Positions 16,463-24,775 of a stretch of 64,000 bases of DNA are shown one piece after another. The first letter of the stretch is position 1; every line of letters begins with the position of its first letter. Below the pieces are notes generated by a model, which saw only the letters and a program-made list of their open reading frames with translations, did no database searches and had not been told where the DNA came from. A program made the position numbers and the translations under genes. Source of the stretch: 630D-37 sp037478835 (lineage in GTDB: Bacteria; Chloroflexota; Anaerolineae; Anaerolineales; Villigracilaceae); NCBI GenBank assembly GCA_037478835.1, contig JBBFLV010000004.1, forward strand, positions 1 to 64,000, in the 5' to 3' direction.

Positions 16463-18198
16463 GCCTGCCGGCCAATCGCAATTTGCTCTGGGCGCGGGTT
16501 TTCCTGGCCGAGTGGATCGGGCAAGGGTTGCAGGCGGCTTGCGTGGCTTCGGGTTCGCGCTCCACACCCCTGGCGATGGCGCTGGCCGAATTCGCCGACC
16601 AGGGTGCGTTGCGCCTGTATGTGCATAACGATGAGCGTTCGGCGGCCTACTTCGCTTTGGGTCTGGCGCGGGCTTCCGGTCAACCGGTGGCGGTGGTGTG
16701 CACTTCAGGGACGGCGGCGGCTAATTTTTACCCGGCGGTGATCGAGGCGGATGCCTCGGAGGTGCCGTTGCTCCTGCTTACGGCGGATCGACCGCCGGAG
16801 CTACGCGGCAGCGGGGCGAATCAGACGATCGATCAGGTGAAGCTCTTCGGGGATGCGGTGCGGACCTATGCGGAGGTGCCGCTGCCGGAGGCCGATCCCA
16901 CGCCGAGCACCTTGCGCGCCCTGCGCGGACTGGCGGCGCGCACCTGGTTGACGGCGCTGGCGCCGTTGCCGGGGCCGGTGCAGGTCAATTTCCCTTTCCG
17001 CAAACCGTTGGAGCCCATCCCGGTGAGCGGGGATGTGCCAGACTGGTTGGGGGACGATCATGCGCTGTTGCGTCCCCAGGCGCAAACGTATTTTGCCCTC
17101 CAGGCGCGGTCGGAGCCTGCCCTGATGGATGTAGAATGGCTTTTGGAGCGCCTGGAGGCGGCCGCGCGCCCGGCGATCGTATGCGGACCGCGCAGCGCGA
17201 TGGATGTGGCGTTTGCGCCTTCGGTGCTTCGGTTGGCAGAGCAATTCGGCGCGCCGATTTTCGCCGATGCCCTTTCCGGGGTGCGCTTTGGCCGGGAGCA
17301 TCCGTTGCTCTTCGGGGCGTATGATGCCTGGATCGCCCGCCTACCCCGGCCGGATTTCGTCTTGCGCTTTGGTGACCTGCCGACCTCCACTGCGCTGATG
17401 GATTGGCTGGACGAAGACGGGATCGAGCACGTGTACGTGGGGCGCTATCCCCGTTGGCGCGATGATCGCTTTCGCACGACGCGCTTCATTTTGGCCGACC
17501 CGTCGGCACTCTTAAGCGTCTTAAACGCCGCGGCTTCGGGGTCGGCGCTCCACGCTACGGCGTGGTCTGAGTCCGCCGGCCGCTACGCTCAGGCGTTTGA
17601 CCAAGCTCTGGGTGCGGCACGCACCCATCCCGATTGCGAAGCCTGTATTTTCCCGATCCTTTTTGATTTTTTGCCTTCGGGAGATGCACTGATGGTCTCG
17701 AACAGCTTGCCGGTGCGGCATTTGGATCAATTCGTGCCGCCGAGGGCGAAGGAAGTGCGGGTGTTCGCCAACCGCGGCGCCAGCGGGATTGACGGGGTGC
17801 TTTCGACCGGCTTGGGGCTGGCGGCGCATTTTGGGCATGTGACGATGGTGCTGGGGGATCTGGCGTTCTACCACGATATGAACGGGCTGTTGGCGCTGCG
17901 GCGCTATGGGTTGAAGGCGACGATCCTGGTGATCCAGAACGATGGCGGAGGGATTTTCTATCGCCTGCCGGTGGCGCACTTTGAGCCGCCGTTCCGTGAG
18001 CTTTTCGTCACACCGCACGGGTTGCGTTTTGAGCCGGTGGCGGCGCTCTATGGGCTGGAATATCATTTCGTCGAGGAATTGCGCGATTTGCCAAAGGTGT
18101 TGGGCGATTTGGATTGGGGAGGAGCGAGCCTGATCGAGGTGCGCAGCGATGCACAGGCTTTTGAAAGTTGGCGCAGAAAGTTTTTTGCGTCCATATAA
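16459..18198 (+). CDS. menD: 2-succinyl-5-enolpyruvyl-6-hydroxy-3-cyclohexene-1-carboxylate (SEPHCHC) synthase
   Basis: 579 residues, a thiamine-diphosphate enzyme adding 2-oxoglutarate-derived succinic semialdehyde to isochorismate. Family features: the N-terminal SGSRSTPLAMALAE and NDERSAAYFALGLARASG (catalytic Glu region), CTSGTAAANFYPAVIEA, LTADRPPELRGSGANQTIDQ, the RGASGIDGVLSTGLGLAAH block and the C-terminal diphosphate motif LGDLAFYHDMNGLLAL followed by IQNDGGGIFYRLP. The start ATG 16459 overlaps the menF stop (ATGA), so translation is coupled. The gene is followed after 21 bases by menB. Confidence 0.97.
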   Translation: MSLPANRNLLWARVFLAEWIGQGLQAACVASGSRSTPLAMALAEFADQGALRLYVHNDERSAAYFALGLARASGQPVAVVCTSGTAAANFYPAVIEADASEVPLLLLTADRPPELRGSGANQTIDQVKLFGDAVRTYAEVPLPEADPTPSTLRALRGLAARTWLTALAPLPGPVQVNFPFRKPLEPIPVSGDVPDWLGDDHALLRPQAQTYFALQARSEPALMDVEWLLERLEAAARPAIVCGPRSAMDVAFAPSVLRLAEQFGAPIFADALSGVRFGREHPLLFGAYDAWIARLPRPDFVLRFGDLPTSTALMDWLDEDGIEHVYVGRYPRWRDDRFRTTRFILADPSALLSVLNAAASGSALHATAWSESAGRYAQAFDQALGAARTHPDCEACIFPILFDFLPSGDALMVSNSLPVRHLDQFVPPRAKEVRVFANRGASGIDGVLSTGLGLAAHFGHVTMVLGDLAFYHDMNGLLALRRYGLKATILVIQNDGGGIFYRLPVAHFEPPFRELFVTPHGLRFEPVAALYGLEYHFVEELRDLPKVLGDLDWGGASLIEVRSDAQAFESWRRKFFASI

Positions 18199-18219
18199 AT
18201 TTCTATGGAGGAAGTGACG

Positions 18220-19050
18220 ATGGTTGAATGGGTAAAAGTAAAAGACTATCAGGATATTACTTATCACAAAGCGGAAGGGATGGCGCGCATTGCCTTCAAC
18301 CGTCCGGAGGTGCGCAATGCCTTCCGCCCGTTGACGATCCAGGAGATGATCGAGGCCTTCGAGAACGCCTGGGAAGACCCGCGCATCGGGGTGATCTTGC
18401 TGACGGGCAATGGCCCTGCCAGCGATGGTAAGTATGCCTTTTGTTCCGGTGGCGATCAGCGCGTGCGCGGGAACGCCGGCTACGTTGGGGAGGATGGCAT
18501 TCCCCGTCTGAACGTGCTCAAACTCCAGCGCATCATCCGCACCATTCCCAAGCCGGTGATCGCCTTGGTGGCCGGCTATGCCATCGGGGGTGGACATGTG
18601 CTCCACGTGATGTGCGATCTGACCATCGCTGCCGAGAATGCCATTTTCGGCCAGACCGGTCCCAAGGTGGGCAGCTTCGATGGTGGCTTTGGCGCTTCCT
18701 ACCTGGCGCGCATTGTGGGGCAGAAGAAGGCGCGCGAGATCTGGTATCTCTGCCGGCAATATACAGCGCAGGAGGCCCTGGAGATGGGGCTGGTTAACAA
18801 AGTGGTGCCAGTGGAAGAGCTGGAAGCCGAGGGCATCCGCTGGGCGCAAGAGATTCTGGATAAAAGCCCGTTGGCGATCCGCGCCCTGAAATCGGCTTTC
18901 AATGCCGAGCTGGACGGTCAGGCCGGCATTCAGGAGCTGGCCGGTAACGCCACGCTCCTCTTCTACATGACCGAAGAAGGTCAAGAGGGGCGCAATGCCT
19001 ACCTGGAAAAGCGCAAACCGAATTTCCGCAAGTACCCTTGGTTGCCGTGA
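18220..19050 (+). CDS. menB: 1,4-dihydroxy-2-naphthoyl-CoA synthase
   Basis: 276 residues of the crotonase superfamily; closes the naphthoate ring from o-succinylbenzoyl-CoA. Diagnostic motifs: AFCSGGDQ, AGYAIGGGHVLHVMCDLTIAAENAIFGQTGPKVGSFDGG, and the C-terminal LEKRKPNFRKYPWLP typical of MenB. ATG 18220 has GGAGGAAG eight bases upstream; the alternative ATG at 18205 would itself contain that SD. Its stop overlaps the menE start (GTGA). Confidence 0.97.
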   Translation: MVEWVKVKDYQDITYHKAEGMARIAFNRPEVRNAFRPLTIQEMIEAFENAWEDPRIGVILLTGNGPASDGKYAFCSGGDQRVRGNAGYVGEDGIPRLNVLKLQRIIRTIPKPVIALVAGYAIGGGHVLHVMCDLTIAAENAIFGQTGPKVGSFDGGFGASYLARIVGQKKAREIWYLCRQYTAQEALEMGLVNKVVPVEELEAEGIRWAQEILDKSPLAIRALKSAFNAELDGQAGIQELAGNATLLFYMTEEGQEGRNAYLEKRKPNFRKYPWLP

Positions 19051-20492
19051 GCCTCGACCCGTTCTTCCGTCCGCGTCTGGAATCTTCCCCACACCTGCCG
19101 GCGCTGGTGATGCACGCGCCGCAAGGGCGCCTTTCGCTGAGCTGGGCAGAGCTGGATGCTTTGGCTCAGGACACGGCCTGCCGGCTTTGGGAACACGGGA
19201 TGCGGCCGGGAGAGAAACTGGGTGTGTACCTGGAAAATTCGCTTGATTTAATCGCTGTGGTGCTGGCGGCGGTGCGATTGGGGCTACACCTGGTGATCTT
19301 CCATCGGCGCTTGAGCTTGGCCGAGCTGGAATGGCAGGTGGAGCAGATCGCGCCGTCGCTGGTGCTGCGCGATGATCTCCAAGGGAGCGGCCATCTGGCC
19401 GGCCGGCGCTGGGTGGGGTGGGAGCGTTCCGAGCGGTTGCCCCCCTCCATCCCTTTGCCGCAGGCGGAAACTCCGGCACGTTTCACTTTCTTCACTTCCG
19501 GCACCGCCGGCTATCCAAAGGCCGTCACCCTGAGCCTAGAGAACCTACAGGCGGCCGCCGAGGCCTCTTCGCAACGCCTGGGAACGCGGCTCGGCGAACG
19601 CTGGCTGCTCTGCCTGCCACTCTACCACATCGGTGGCCTTTCGATCCTCTTCCGTGCCGCTTGGGATGGCATGACGGTGATCTTTCAACCGCGCTTTGAG
19701 GCCGGAGAGACGGCGCGCCTGGTCAAAGAGGAAGAGGTCCATCTGATCTCTTTGGTGCCGACGATGCTCTATCGGCTGCTGCCTCTCTGGGAGGCCGATC
19801 CCCCCTCGCAGGCGCTGCGCCTGATCTTGCTCGGCGGTGCGGCGGCGGACCCGGAGCTTCTGCAGCGCGCCCTGAACGTGGGCCTCCCCGTCGCTTTGAC
19901 CTACGGCCTGACCGAGGCCGCTTCCCAAGTATGCACGGCATTGCCGCAAGAGGTGCGCCGCAAGCCGGGCACGGTCGGCAAGCCTTTGCCGGGCGTGGAA
20001 GTGCAGGTGCGAAACGAAGATGGCCTCCCATGCCGGTCGGGGGAAGTCGGCGAGATCTGGGTGCGTGGGCCGGCCGTGGCGCGCGGGTACGAAGGTCAAC
20101 CGCCGTTTCCGGATGGGGTGCTACATACGGGAGATCTGGGCTATCTGGATGAGGAAGGTGATCTCTGGGTGCTGGCGCGCCGCAGCGATCTCATCCTGAG
20201 CGGAGGGGAAAACGTCTACCCGGCGGAAGTGGAGCGCGTGCTTCAGAAACATCCGGCCGTGCAGGAGGTGTGTGTCTTCGGCCTGCCCCATGCGGAATGG
20301 GGCCAGCAGGTAGCGGCGGCGGTGGTGAAGTCGGCGGACGTGACGGCAGAAGAGTTGATCGCCTTTGCCCGCCGATCGCTGGCCGGGTATAAAGTGCCGC
20401 GCCGCATCTTCTTTCTTTCAGAATTACCACGAACGGCCTCGGGCAAGGTGATGCGTTCGCGCTTGGCCGAGCTCGTTCGCTTGGAGGCATGA
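19047..20492 (+). CDS. menE: o-Succinylbenzoate--CoA ligase
   Basis: 481 residues of the ANL adenylating family. The P-loop-like FFTSGTAGYPKAVTL lies at about residues 150-164, followed by LPLYHIGGLSIL, LGGAAADPELL, TYGLTEAASQVCT, HTGDLGYLDEEGDLWVLARRSDLILSGGENVYP and the catalytic Lys region LPRTASGKVMRSRL at the C terminus. It activates o-succinylbenzoate for MenB. GTG 19047 overlaps the menB TGA and is preferred to an in-frame TTG at 19038. menC, menH, menA and a MenG/UbiE-type gene are not in the menFDBE cluster. The synthesis order is F-D-(H)-(C)-E-B, and the missing genes are probably elsewhere. Confidence 0.93.
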   Translation: MSLDPFFRPRLESSPHLPALVMHAPQGRLSLSWAELDALAQDTACRLWEHGMRPGEKLGVYLENSLDLIAVVLAAVRLGLHLVIFHRRLSLAELEWQVEQIAPSLVLRDDLQGSGHLAGRRWVGWERSERLPPSIPLPQAETPARFTFFTSGTAGYPKAVTLSLENLQAAAEASSQRLGTRLGERWLLCLPLYHIGGLSILFRAAWDGMTVIFQPRFEAGETARLVKEEEVHLISLVPTMLYRLLPLWEADPPSQALRLILLGGAAADPELLQRALNVGLPVALTYGLTEAASQVCTALPQEVRRKPGTVGKPLPGVEVQVRNEDGLPCRSGEVGEIWVRGPAVARGYEGQPPFPDGVLHTGDLGYLDEEGDLWVLARRSDLILSGGENVYPAEVERVLQKHPAVQEVCVFGLPHAEWGQQVAAAVVKSADVTAEELIAFARRSLAGYKVPRRIFFLSELPRTASGKVMRSRLAELVRLEA

Positions 20493-20496
20493 TCGG

Positions 20497-21276
20497 ATGC
20501 TTGCCCTACGTTCGGACCTTGTTTTCGATCCTTCAACGTTGGTGCTGATGGCCGGGCCGTGCTCGGTCGAATCCTATGAGCAAACGCGGCAGGTGGCGCA
20601 GGAGATGGCGCAGCTTGGGCTGCACGTCCTGCGCGGTGGGGCGTTCAAGCCGCGCACCTCGCCGCATACCTTTCAAGGCCTGGGAGTGGAAGGGCTGAAA
20701 ATTCTGCGCGCTGTGGCCGATGAATTCGGTCTGTTGGTGGTAACCGAAGCACTGGGCGTAGAGCACGTGCCGCTGGTGGCCGAATATGCCGATATTTTGC
20801 AGATCGGCAGTCGTAACATGCAACATTTTCCGCTTCTTTGGGCGGCGGCGGAGACGGGGAAGCCGATCCTGCTCAAGCGCGGTTTCATGTCCACGATTGA
20901 CGAATGGCTGGCGGCGGCCGAGCACATCCGCGTGCGCGGCAATGAACAGATCATCCTTTGTGAGCGCGGCATTCGAGGGTTCGATCCTTCGACGCGTAAT
21001 GTGCTGGATGTGGTGGCCATTCCGCTGCTGCGTTCGCGCGGTGTGCCTTACCCGCTGATCGCCGATCCGAGCCATGCCACCGGGCGCGCCGATTTGGTGT
21101 TGCCGGCTTCGCTGGCGGCGGTCGCCGCCGGGGCCGATGGCCTGATCGTAGAAGTGCATCCGAATCCGCAAGAAGCGCTCTCCGATGGGGCGCAATCGTT
21201 GGCGTTGGCCGATTTCCCGGCCTATGTGGAATCCATACGGCGGCTGGCGCAGGCGCTGGGACGCAGGGTGATATAA
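20497..21276 (+). CDS. aroF: 3-Deoxy-7-phosphoheptulonate (DAHP) synthase, type I-beta
   Basis: 259 residues: the short KDO8P-synthase-like form without an ACT or chorismate-mutase domain, so probably not feedback regulated through such a domain. Motifs: LMAGPCSVES, LRGGAFKPRTSPHTFQGLG, DILQIGSRNMQHFPLL, KPILLKRGFMST, IILCERGIRGFDPSTRN, LIADPSHATGR and GADGLIVEVHPNP. It condenses PEP with erythrose 4-phosphate. It lies four bases after menE and so is in the same transcript. A TATAAT (21272-21277) overlaps its stop codon and could start a separate aroA transcript. Confidence 0.95.
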   Translation: MLALRSDLVFDPSTLVLMAGPCSVESYEQTRQVAQEMAQLGLHVLRGGAFKPRTSPHTFQGLGVEGLKILRAVADEFGLLVVTEALGVEHVPLVAEYADILQIGSRNMQHFPLLWAAAETGKPILLKRGFMSTIDEWLAAAEHIRVRGNEQIILCERGIRGFDPSTRNVLDVVAIPLLRSRGVPYPLIADPSHATGRADLVLPASLAAVAAGADGLIVEVHPNPQEALSDGAQSLALADFPAYVESIRRLAQALGRRVI

Positions 21277-21278
21277 TG

Positions 21279-21363
21279 GACGGTGGACCGTAGACCGTGG
21301 ACGGTGGATGGTAGATGGTAGACCGTGGACCGTAGACCGTGGACGGTGGACCGTGGACGCTAG
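21279..21363 (+). repeat. Heptanucleotide tandem array between aroF and aroA
   Basis: About twelve consecutive 7-mers of the form (C/G/T)(C/G)GT(G/A)GA(C-phase variable): CGGTGGA, CCGTAGA, CCGTGGA, CGGTGGA, TGGTAGA, TGGTAGA, CCGTGGA, CCGTAGA, CCGTGGA, CGGTGGA, CCGTGGA and CGCTAGA. Shorter or inverted stretches occur at 6789, 7500-7530 and 13898. It lies immediately after a TATAAT box, so it may form the 5' leader of aroA. Confidence 0.9.
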
Positions 21364-21390
21364 ACTTGCGAGGGATGGTGAGAACGGCGG

Positions 21391-22677
21391 ATGATCCGGA
21401 TACAGACTTCTTTTCTGCGTGGTGAAACCCACGTTCCCGGCGATAAGTCCATTTCCCATCGTGCCGTGATGTTCGGCGCCCTGGCCCCGGGAGTCCATCG
21501 GGTGCGCGGCTGGTTAGAGGCCGGGGATACGCTGGCGACGTTGGATGCCATGCAGGCGTTGGGATTGCGCGTCACGCGCCGCGCCGATGAAATGCGCATT
21601 GAATCACAGGGTCTGCAGGCGCCGGCTTTGAGCGTGCTGAATTGTCGCAATTCGGGGACGACGATCCGCCTCTTGAGCGGTTTGCTGGCCGGAGCCGGCT
21701 TTACGGTCACGTTGGACGGCTCGGATCAGTTGCGGCGGCGGCCGATGCGCCGGGTCACCGAGCCGTTGCGTCGCATGGGAGCGAATATCGAGGATAGCGA
21801 GGGGCGGGCGCCGTTGTTCATCCGTCCGGCGAAACTGATCGGGGCAGAACATCATCTGGAAATCGCCAGTGCGCAGGTGAAAAGCGCTTTGCTTCTGGCC
21901 GGCTGTTTGGCCGAAGGGGAAACAGCGGTGCATGAACCGGCGCGTTCGCGCGATCACACGGAGCGCATGCTCCAGGCGATGGGAGTGCCGCTACAGGTAT
22001 CGGCGGATGGGCTCTCCTGTTCCGTTCGGCGGCCTTCTGAGCCGCTTCATCCCCTCGATGTGACCGTTCCCGGCGATTTTTCTTCCGCGGCTTTTCTCCT
22101 CGTCGCCGCCACGTTGGCGCCGCGATCCGAGATCGTCATCCGTGGAGTGAACCTGAACCCGACCCGCATCGGCCTGTTGCACATTCTCCAACGCATGGGC
22201 GCGGCGATCGAAGTGGAAACGGAAGCGGCGGCCTCGGCCGGTGAGCCGGTAGGGACGCTGTATGTGCGTTCGGCCGAGCTCCGGGCGACGCAGGTCGGCG
22301 GGGCCGAAATTCCGCTGACCATTGACGAGCTGCCGATCCTGGCGCTGGCCGCCACCCAAGCCCACGGCGAGACGGTGATCCGGGACGCGGCCGAGCTCCG
22401 GGTCAAGGAAACCGATCGCATTGCTCAGGTTTGTCAGATTCTGCGTGCCTTCGGTGCCGAGGTCGAGGAATTGCCGGATGGCATGGTGATCCGCGGGCCA
22501 CGCAGGCTTTCTGGGGCGCATCTTTCGAGTCGTGGCGATCACCGTCTGGGGATGCTGATCGCCGTGGCCGGTTTGATCGCCCAAGGGGAGACGCGGCTGG
22601 AGGAAGAAGAGTGCATCGCCGATTCCTTTCCCGGCTTCTTTCCCATCCTGGCCGCTTTGGGAGCAAAGGTTGAATGA
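21391..22677 (+). CDS. aroA: 3-Phosphoshikimate 1-carboxyvinyltransferase (EPSP synthase)
   Basis: 428 residues; joins PEP to shikimate 3-phosphate. Motifs: VPGDKSISHRAVMFGALAPG near the N terminus, LNCRNSGTTIRLLSGLLAG, DGSDQLRRRPMRRVTEPL, ASAQVKSALLLAG, VPGDFSSAAFLLVAA, LTIDELPILALAATQAHGET, LRVKETDRIAQV and SRGDHRLGML. Length and motif order are normal. No convincing SD precedes ATG 21391. Its stop overlaps aroE (ATGA, 22674-22677). Confidence 0.96.
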   Translation: MIRIQTSFLRGETHVPGDKSISHRAVMFGALAPGVHRVRGWLEAGDTLATLDAMQALGLRVTRRADEMRIESQGLQAPALSVLNCRNSGTTIRLLSGLLAGAGFTVTLDGSDQLRRRPMRRVTEPLRRMGANIEDSEGRAPLFIRPAKLIGAEHHLEIASAQVKSALLLAGCLAEGETAVHEPARSRDHTERMLQAMGVPLQVSADGLSCSVRRPSEPLHPLDVTVPGDFSSAAFLLVAATLAPRSEIVIRGVNLNPTRIGLLHILQRMGAAIEVETEAAASAGEPVGTLYVRSAELRATQVGGAEIPLTIDELPILALAATQAHGETVIRDAAELRVKETDRIAQVCQILRAFGAEVEELPDGMVIRGPRRLSGAHLSSRGDHRLGMLIAVAGLIAQGETRLEEEECIADSFPGFFPILAALGAKVE

Positions 22678-23474
22678 CCGAACGCGTTGGCCTGATCGGT
22701 TGGCCGTTGGGGCATAGTCTTTCGCCGTTCCTGCACAATCGTGCGTTTGCCGCTTGCGGTCTGGATTGGCGCTATGATCTGTTGCCGGTACAGGCGGAAG
22801 CGCTGGAGAAGCGCCTGGGTGAGTGGCTGGCCGAAGGCTATCGCGGGTTCAATGTGACCATTCCGCATAAGCAAAAGGTGCTCCGGCTCCCCTACGTTTC
22901 TCAGCGTTCAGCCGAAGTGGAGCGCTTGCAGGCGACGAATACGCTGGTGCGCCTGGAGGATGGCTCGCTGCGCGCCGAAAATACGGATTGGTTGGGCTTT
23001 TTGCAGGATGTACAGGCGCACGGGATCGAGGTCCGGGAGCGAACCTGCCTGATCCTGGGGACGGGCGGCTCGGCGCAGGCGGTGGCCTTCGCACTGGAAC
23101 GGCTGGGCGCGACGGAGATCGCCTTTCTCAGTCGAACACCACGTCATCCGACCCACCTTGATTGGCAAACGCTACGGGAGCGCCAAGACTGGCTGGAGCA
23201 GGTGGCTCTGATCGTCAACTGCACGCCGATTGGGATGTATCCCCAGGTCGCCGATTCGCCCTGGCCGCCGGATTTGCCTTTGCCGCGGCATGCGGTGGTT
23301 TACGATTTGGTCTATAACCCGCGCCGCACGCGCCTGATCGAGCAGGCCGAACAGGCCGGTTTACGTGCCGTCGGCGGGATCGGGATGCTCCTGCGTCAGG
23401 CGGCTCTGAGCTTCACGCTTTGGACCGGCCGGACGTTCGATTTCCTTTCCTTGCTATCAGAGTTGCCTTTGTAG
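22674..23474 (+). CDS. aroE: Shikimate dehydrogenase
   Basis: 266 residues; NADP-linked reduction of 3-dehydroshikimate. Motifs: GLIGWPLGHSLSPFLHN, GFNVTIPHKQKV (catalytic Lys), TNTLVR, NTDWLGFL, the nucleotide-binding LILGTGGSAQAVAFAL, VNCTPIGMYP, YDLVYNPRRTRL and GIGMLLRQAALSFTLWTG. The start overlaps the aroA stop. A stem-loop covers its stop codon. Confidence 0.96.
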   Translation: MTERVGLIGWPLGHSLSPFLHNRAFAACGLDWRYDLLPVQAEALEKRLGEWLAEGYRGFNVTIPHKQKVLRLPYVSQRSAEVERLQATNTLVRLEDGSLRAENTDWLGFLQDVQAHGIEVRERTCLILGTGGSAQAVAFALERLGATEIAFLSRTPRHPTHLDWQTLRERQDWLEQVALIVNCTPIGMYPQVADSPWPPDLPLPRHAVVYDLVYNPRRTRLIEQAEQAGLRAVGGIGMLLRQAALSFTLWTGRTFDFLSLLSELPL

Positions 23475-23499
23475 AACAGACGTTGGCGCTTGTTCTACA
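23470..23499 (+). other. Intercistronic stem-loop between aroE and aroC
   Basis: Arms TGTAGAACA (23470-23478) and TGTTCTACA (23491-23499), nine perfect pairs around a 12-base loop, with the aroE TAG stop in the left arm. There is no T tract, so it is more likely an mRNA processing or stability element than a terminator. Confidence 0.6.
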
Positions 23500-23529
23500 G
23501 GCATTTGTCCAGGAGGAGTCTCTTTTCTT

Positions 23530-24711
23530 ATGCCGTTGCGTTTTCTGACCGCCGGTGAATCGCATGGGCCGGCGCTGGTGGCCATCCTGGAGGGAATGGT
23601 GGCCGGTCTGTCTTTGGATCTGGAAGCGCTCAATCGAGAGCTGGAGCGTCGCCAGCGCGGATTCGGGCGCGGCGGGCGCATGGCGATTGAGAAGGATCAG
23701 GTGGAGGTCCTGGCCGGGGTGATGGCCGGTCAGACCACGGGAGCGCCGATCGCCATGCTCATCCGCAATCGCGATGCCGAAAACTGGCGCGGGAAGCCGA
23801 TCGAGCCGTTCGTCGTGCCGCGGCCGGGGCATGCCGATCTGAGCGGTGCGCTGAAGTATCGCCACCGTGACCTGCGCCTGAGCCTGGAGCGTGCCAGTGC
23901 CCGTGAAACGACGGCCAGGGTGGCGATCGGCGCCATCTGCAAACAGTTCCTGGCGCAATTCGGCATCTTCGTCGGGGGATATGTGCGTCAGATCGGGCGC
24001 GTGTGCGCCGATTTGCCCCTTTCGGCGGAGCCGCAGGTTTACCTGGAACGCTTTGAGCAGGCGGAAGCGAACGATGTGCGCTGTCCTGATCCCCAAGCCG
24101 CGCCGGAGATGCGTGCCCATATTCAGGAAGCGATCCGGGCGCGCAATACGCTGGGCGGGATCATCGAGGTCTTTGCCGTCGGTTTGCCGCCGGGGCTTGG
24201 GAGCTATGTTCACGCCGATCGGCGGCTGGATGCTCGGTTGCTGGGTGCGCTGGGTTCGATCCCGGCCGTCAAAGGGGCGGAGATCGGTGATGCGTTTGCC
24301 CAGGCCGCAGCATTCGGCACGGAGGTGCATGATGCCATCTTGCGCGATGATCAGGGGAATCTGCGCCGCCCGACGAACCGCGCCGGGGGGCTGGAAGGTG
24401 GCGTGACCAACGGTTTGCCGCTGGTGCTGCGTGCCGCCATGAAGCCGATCGCTACCACGCTGACCCCGCAGCGGAGCGTCAACCTGGTGAGCGGAGAAGC
24501 TACGGAGACGGTTTACGAGCGTTCGGATATCTGCCCCGTGCCGCGTGCGGTGGTGGTGGCCGAAGCGGTGGTGGCCTTCGTCCTGGCCGATGCTTTGCTG
24601 GAAAAGCTGGGCGGCGATAGTTTAGAGGAAATCCGCCCGCGCTTTGAGTCCCTGCCCCGCCCGCGGTTGGGCGATCTGCCGATGGATGGCGAGGCGCATG
24701 TCTTTTGGTAG
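23530..24711 (+). CDS. aroC: Chorismate synthase
   Basis: 393 residues; converts EPSP to chorismate with reduced FMN. Motifs: FLTAGESHGPALVAILEG, RRQRGFGRGGRM, GQTTGAPIAMLIRN, RPGHADLSGALKYRH, RASARETTARVAIG, GGLEGGVTNGLPLVLRAAMKPI and CPVPRAVVVAEAVVAF. An SD (AGGAGG) sits before ATG 23530. It completes a block that runs from DAHP synthase to chorismate but lacks aroB, aroD/aroQ and aroK. Confidence 0.97.
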   Translation: MPLRFLTAGESHGPALVAILEGMVAGLSLDLEALNRELERRQRGFGRGGRMAIEKDQVEVLAGVMAGQTTGAPIAMLIRNRDAENWRGKPIEPFVVPRPGHADLSGALKYRHRDLRLSLERASARETTARVAIGAICKQFLAQFGIFVGGYVRQIGRVCADLPLSAEPQVYLERFEQAEANDVRCPDPQAAPEMRAHIQEAIRARNTLGGIIEVFAVGLPPGLGSYVHADRRLDARLLGALGSIPAVKGAEIGDAFAQAAAFGTEVHDAILRDDQGNLRRPTNRAGGLEGGVTNGLPLVLRAAMKPIATTLTPQRSVNLVSGEATETVYERSDICPVPRAVVVAEAVVAFVLADALLEKLGGDSLEEIRPRFESLPRPRLGDLPMDGEAHVFW

Positions 24712-24716
24712 GATGG

Positions 24717-24722
24717 TATAAT
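24717..24722 (+). promoter_or_regulatory. -10 box before the TIM-barrel/luxS/cyclase operon
   Basis: TATAAT five bases after the aroC stop and 54 bases before the next start, with no clear -35. It suggests the 24776-29733 genes form a separate transcription unit. Confidence 0.5.
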
Positions 24723-24775
24723 TGCCGCAATGTGTACAAATTTCACAAACAAAGGCATATCTGGGAGCCTGGCAT

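Noticed and set aside
17521..19479. 652-residue open frame on the minus strand across menD, menB and menE
   Set aside because: Antisense to three genes with complete motifs; its start region is Pro/Ala/Arg-rich and unlike any protein family.
21279..21363. CRISPR array
   Set aside because: Units are 7 bases with no spacers; no cas genes are anywhere in the window.
20533..21498. Minus-strand frame opposite aroF
   Set aside because: Antisense shadow; its middle part translates the heptad array into TVHRPRSTVHGLPSTI-type repeats.
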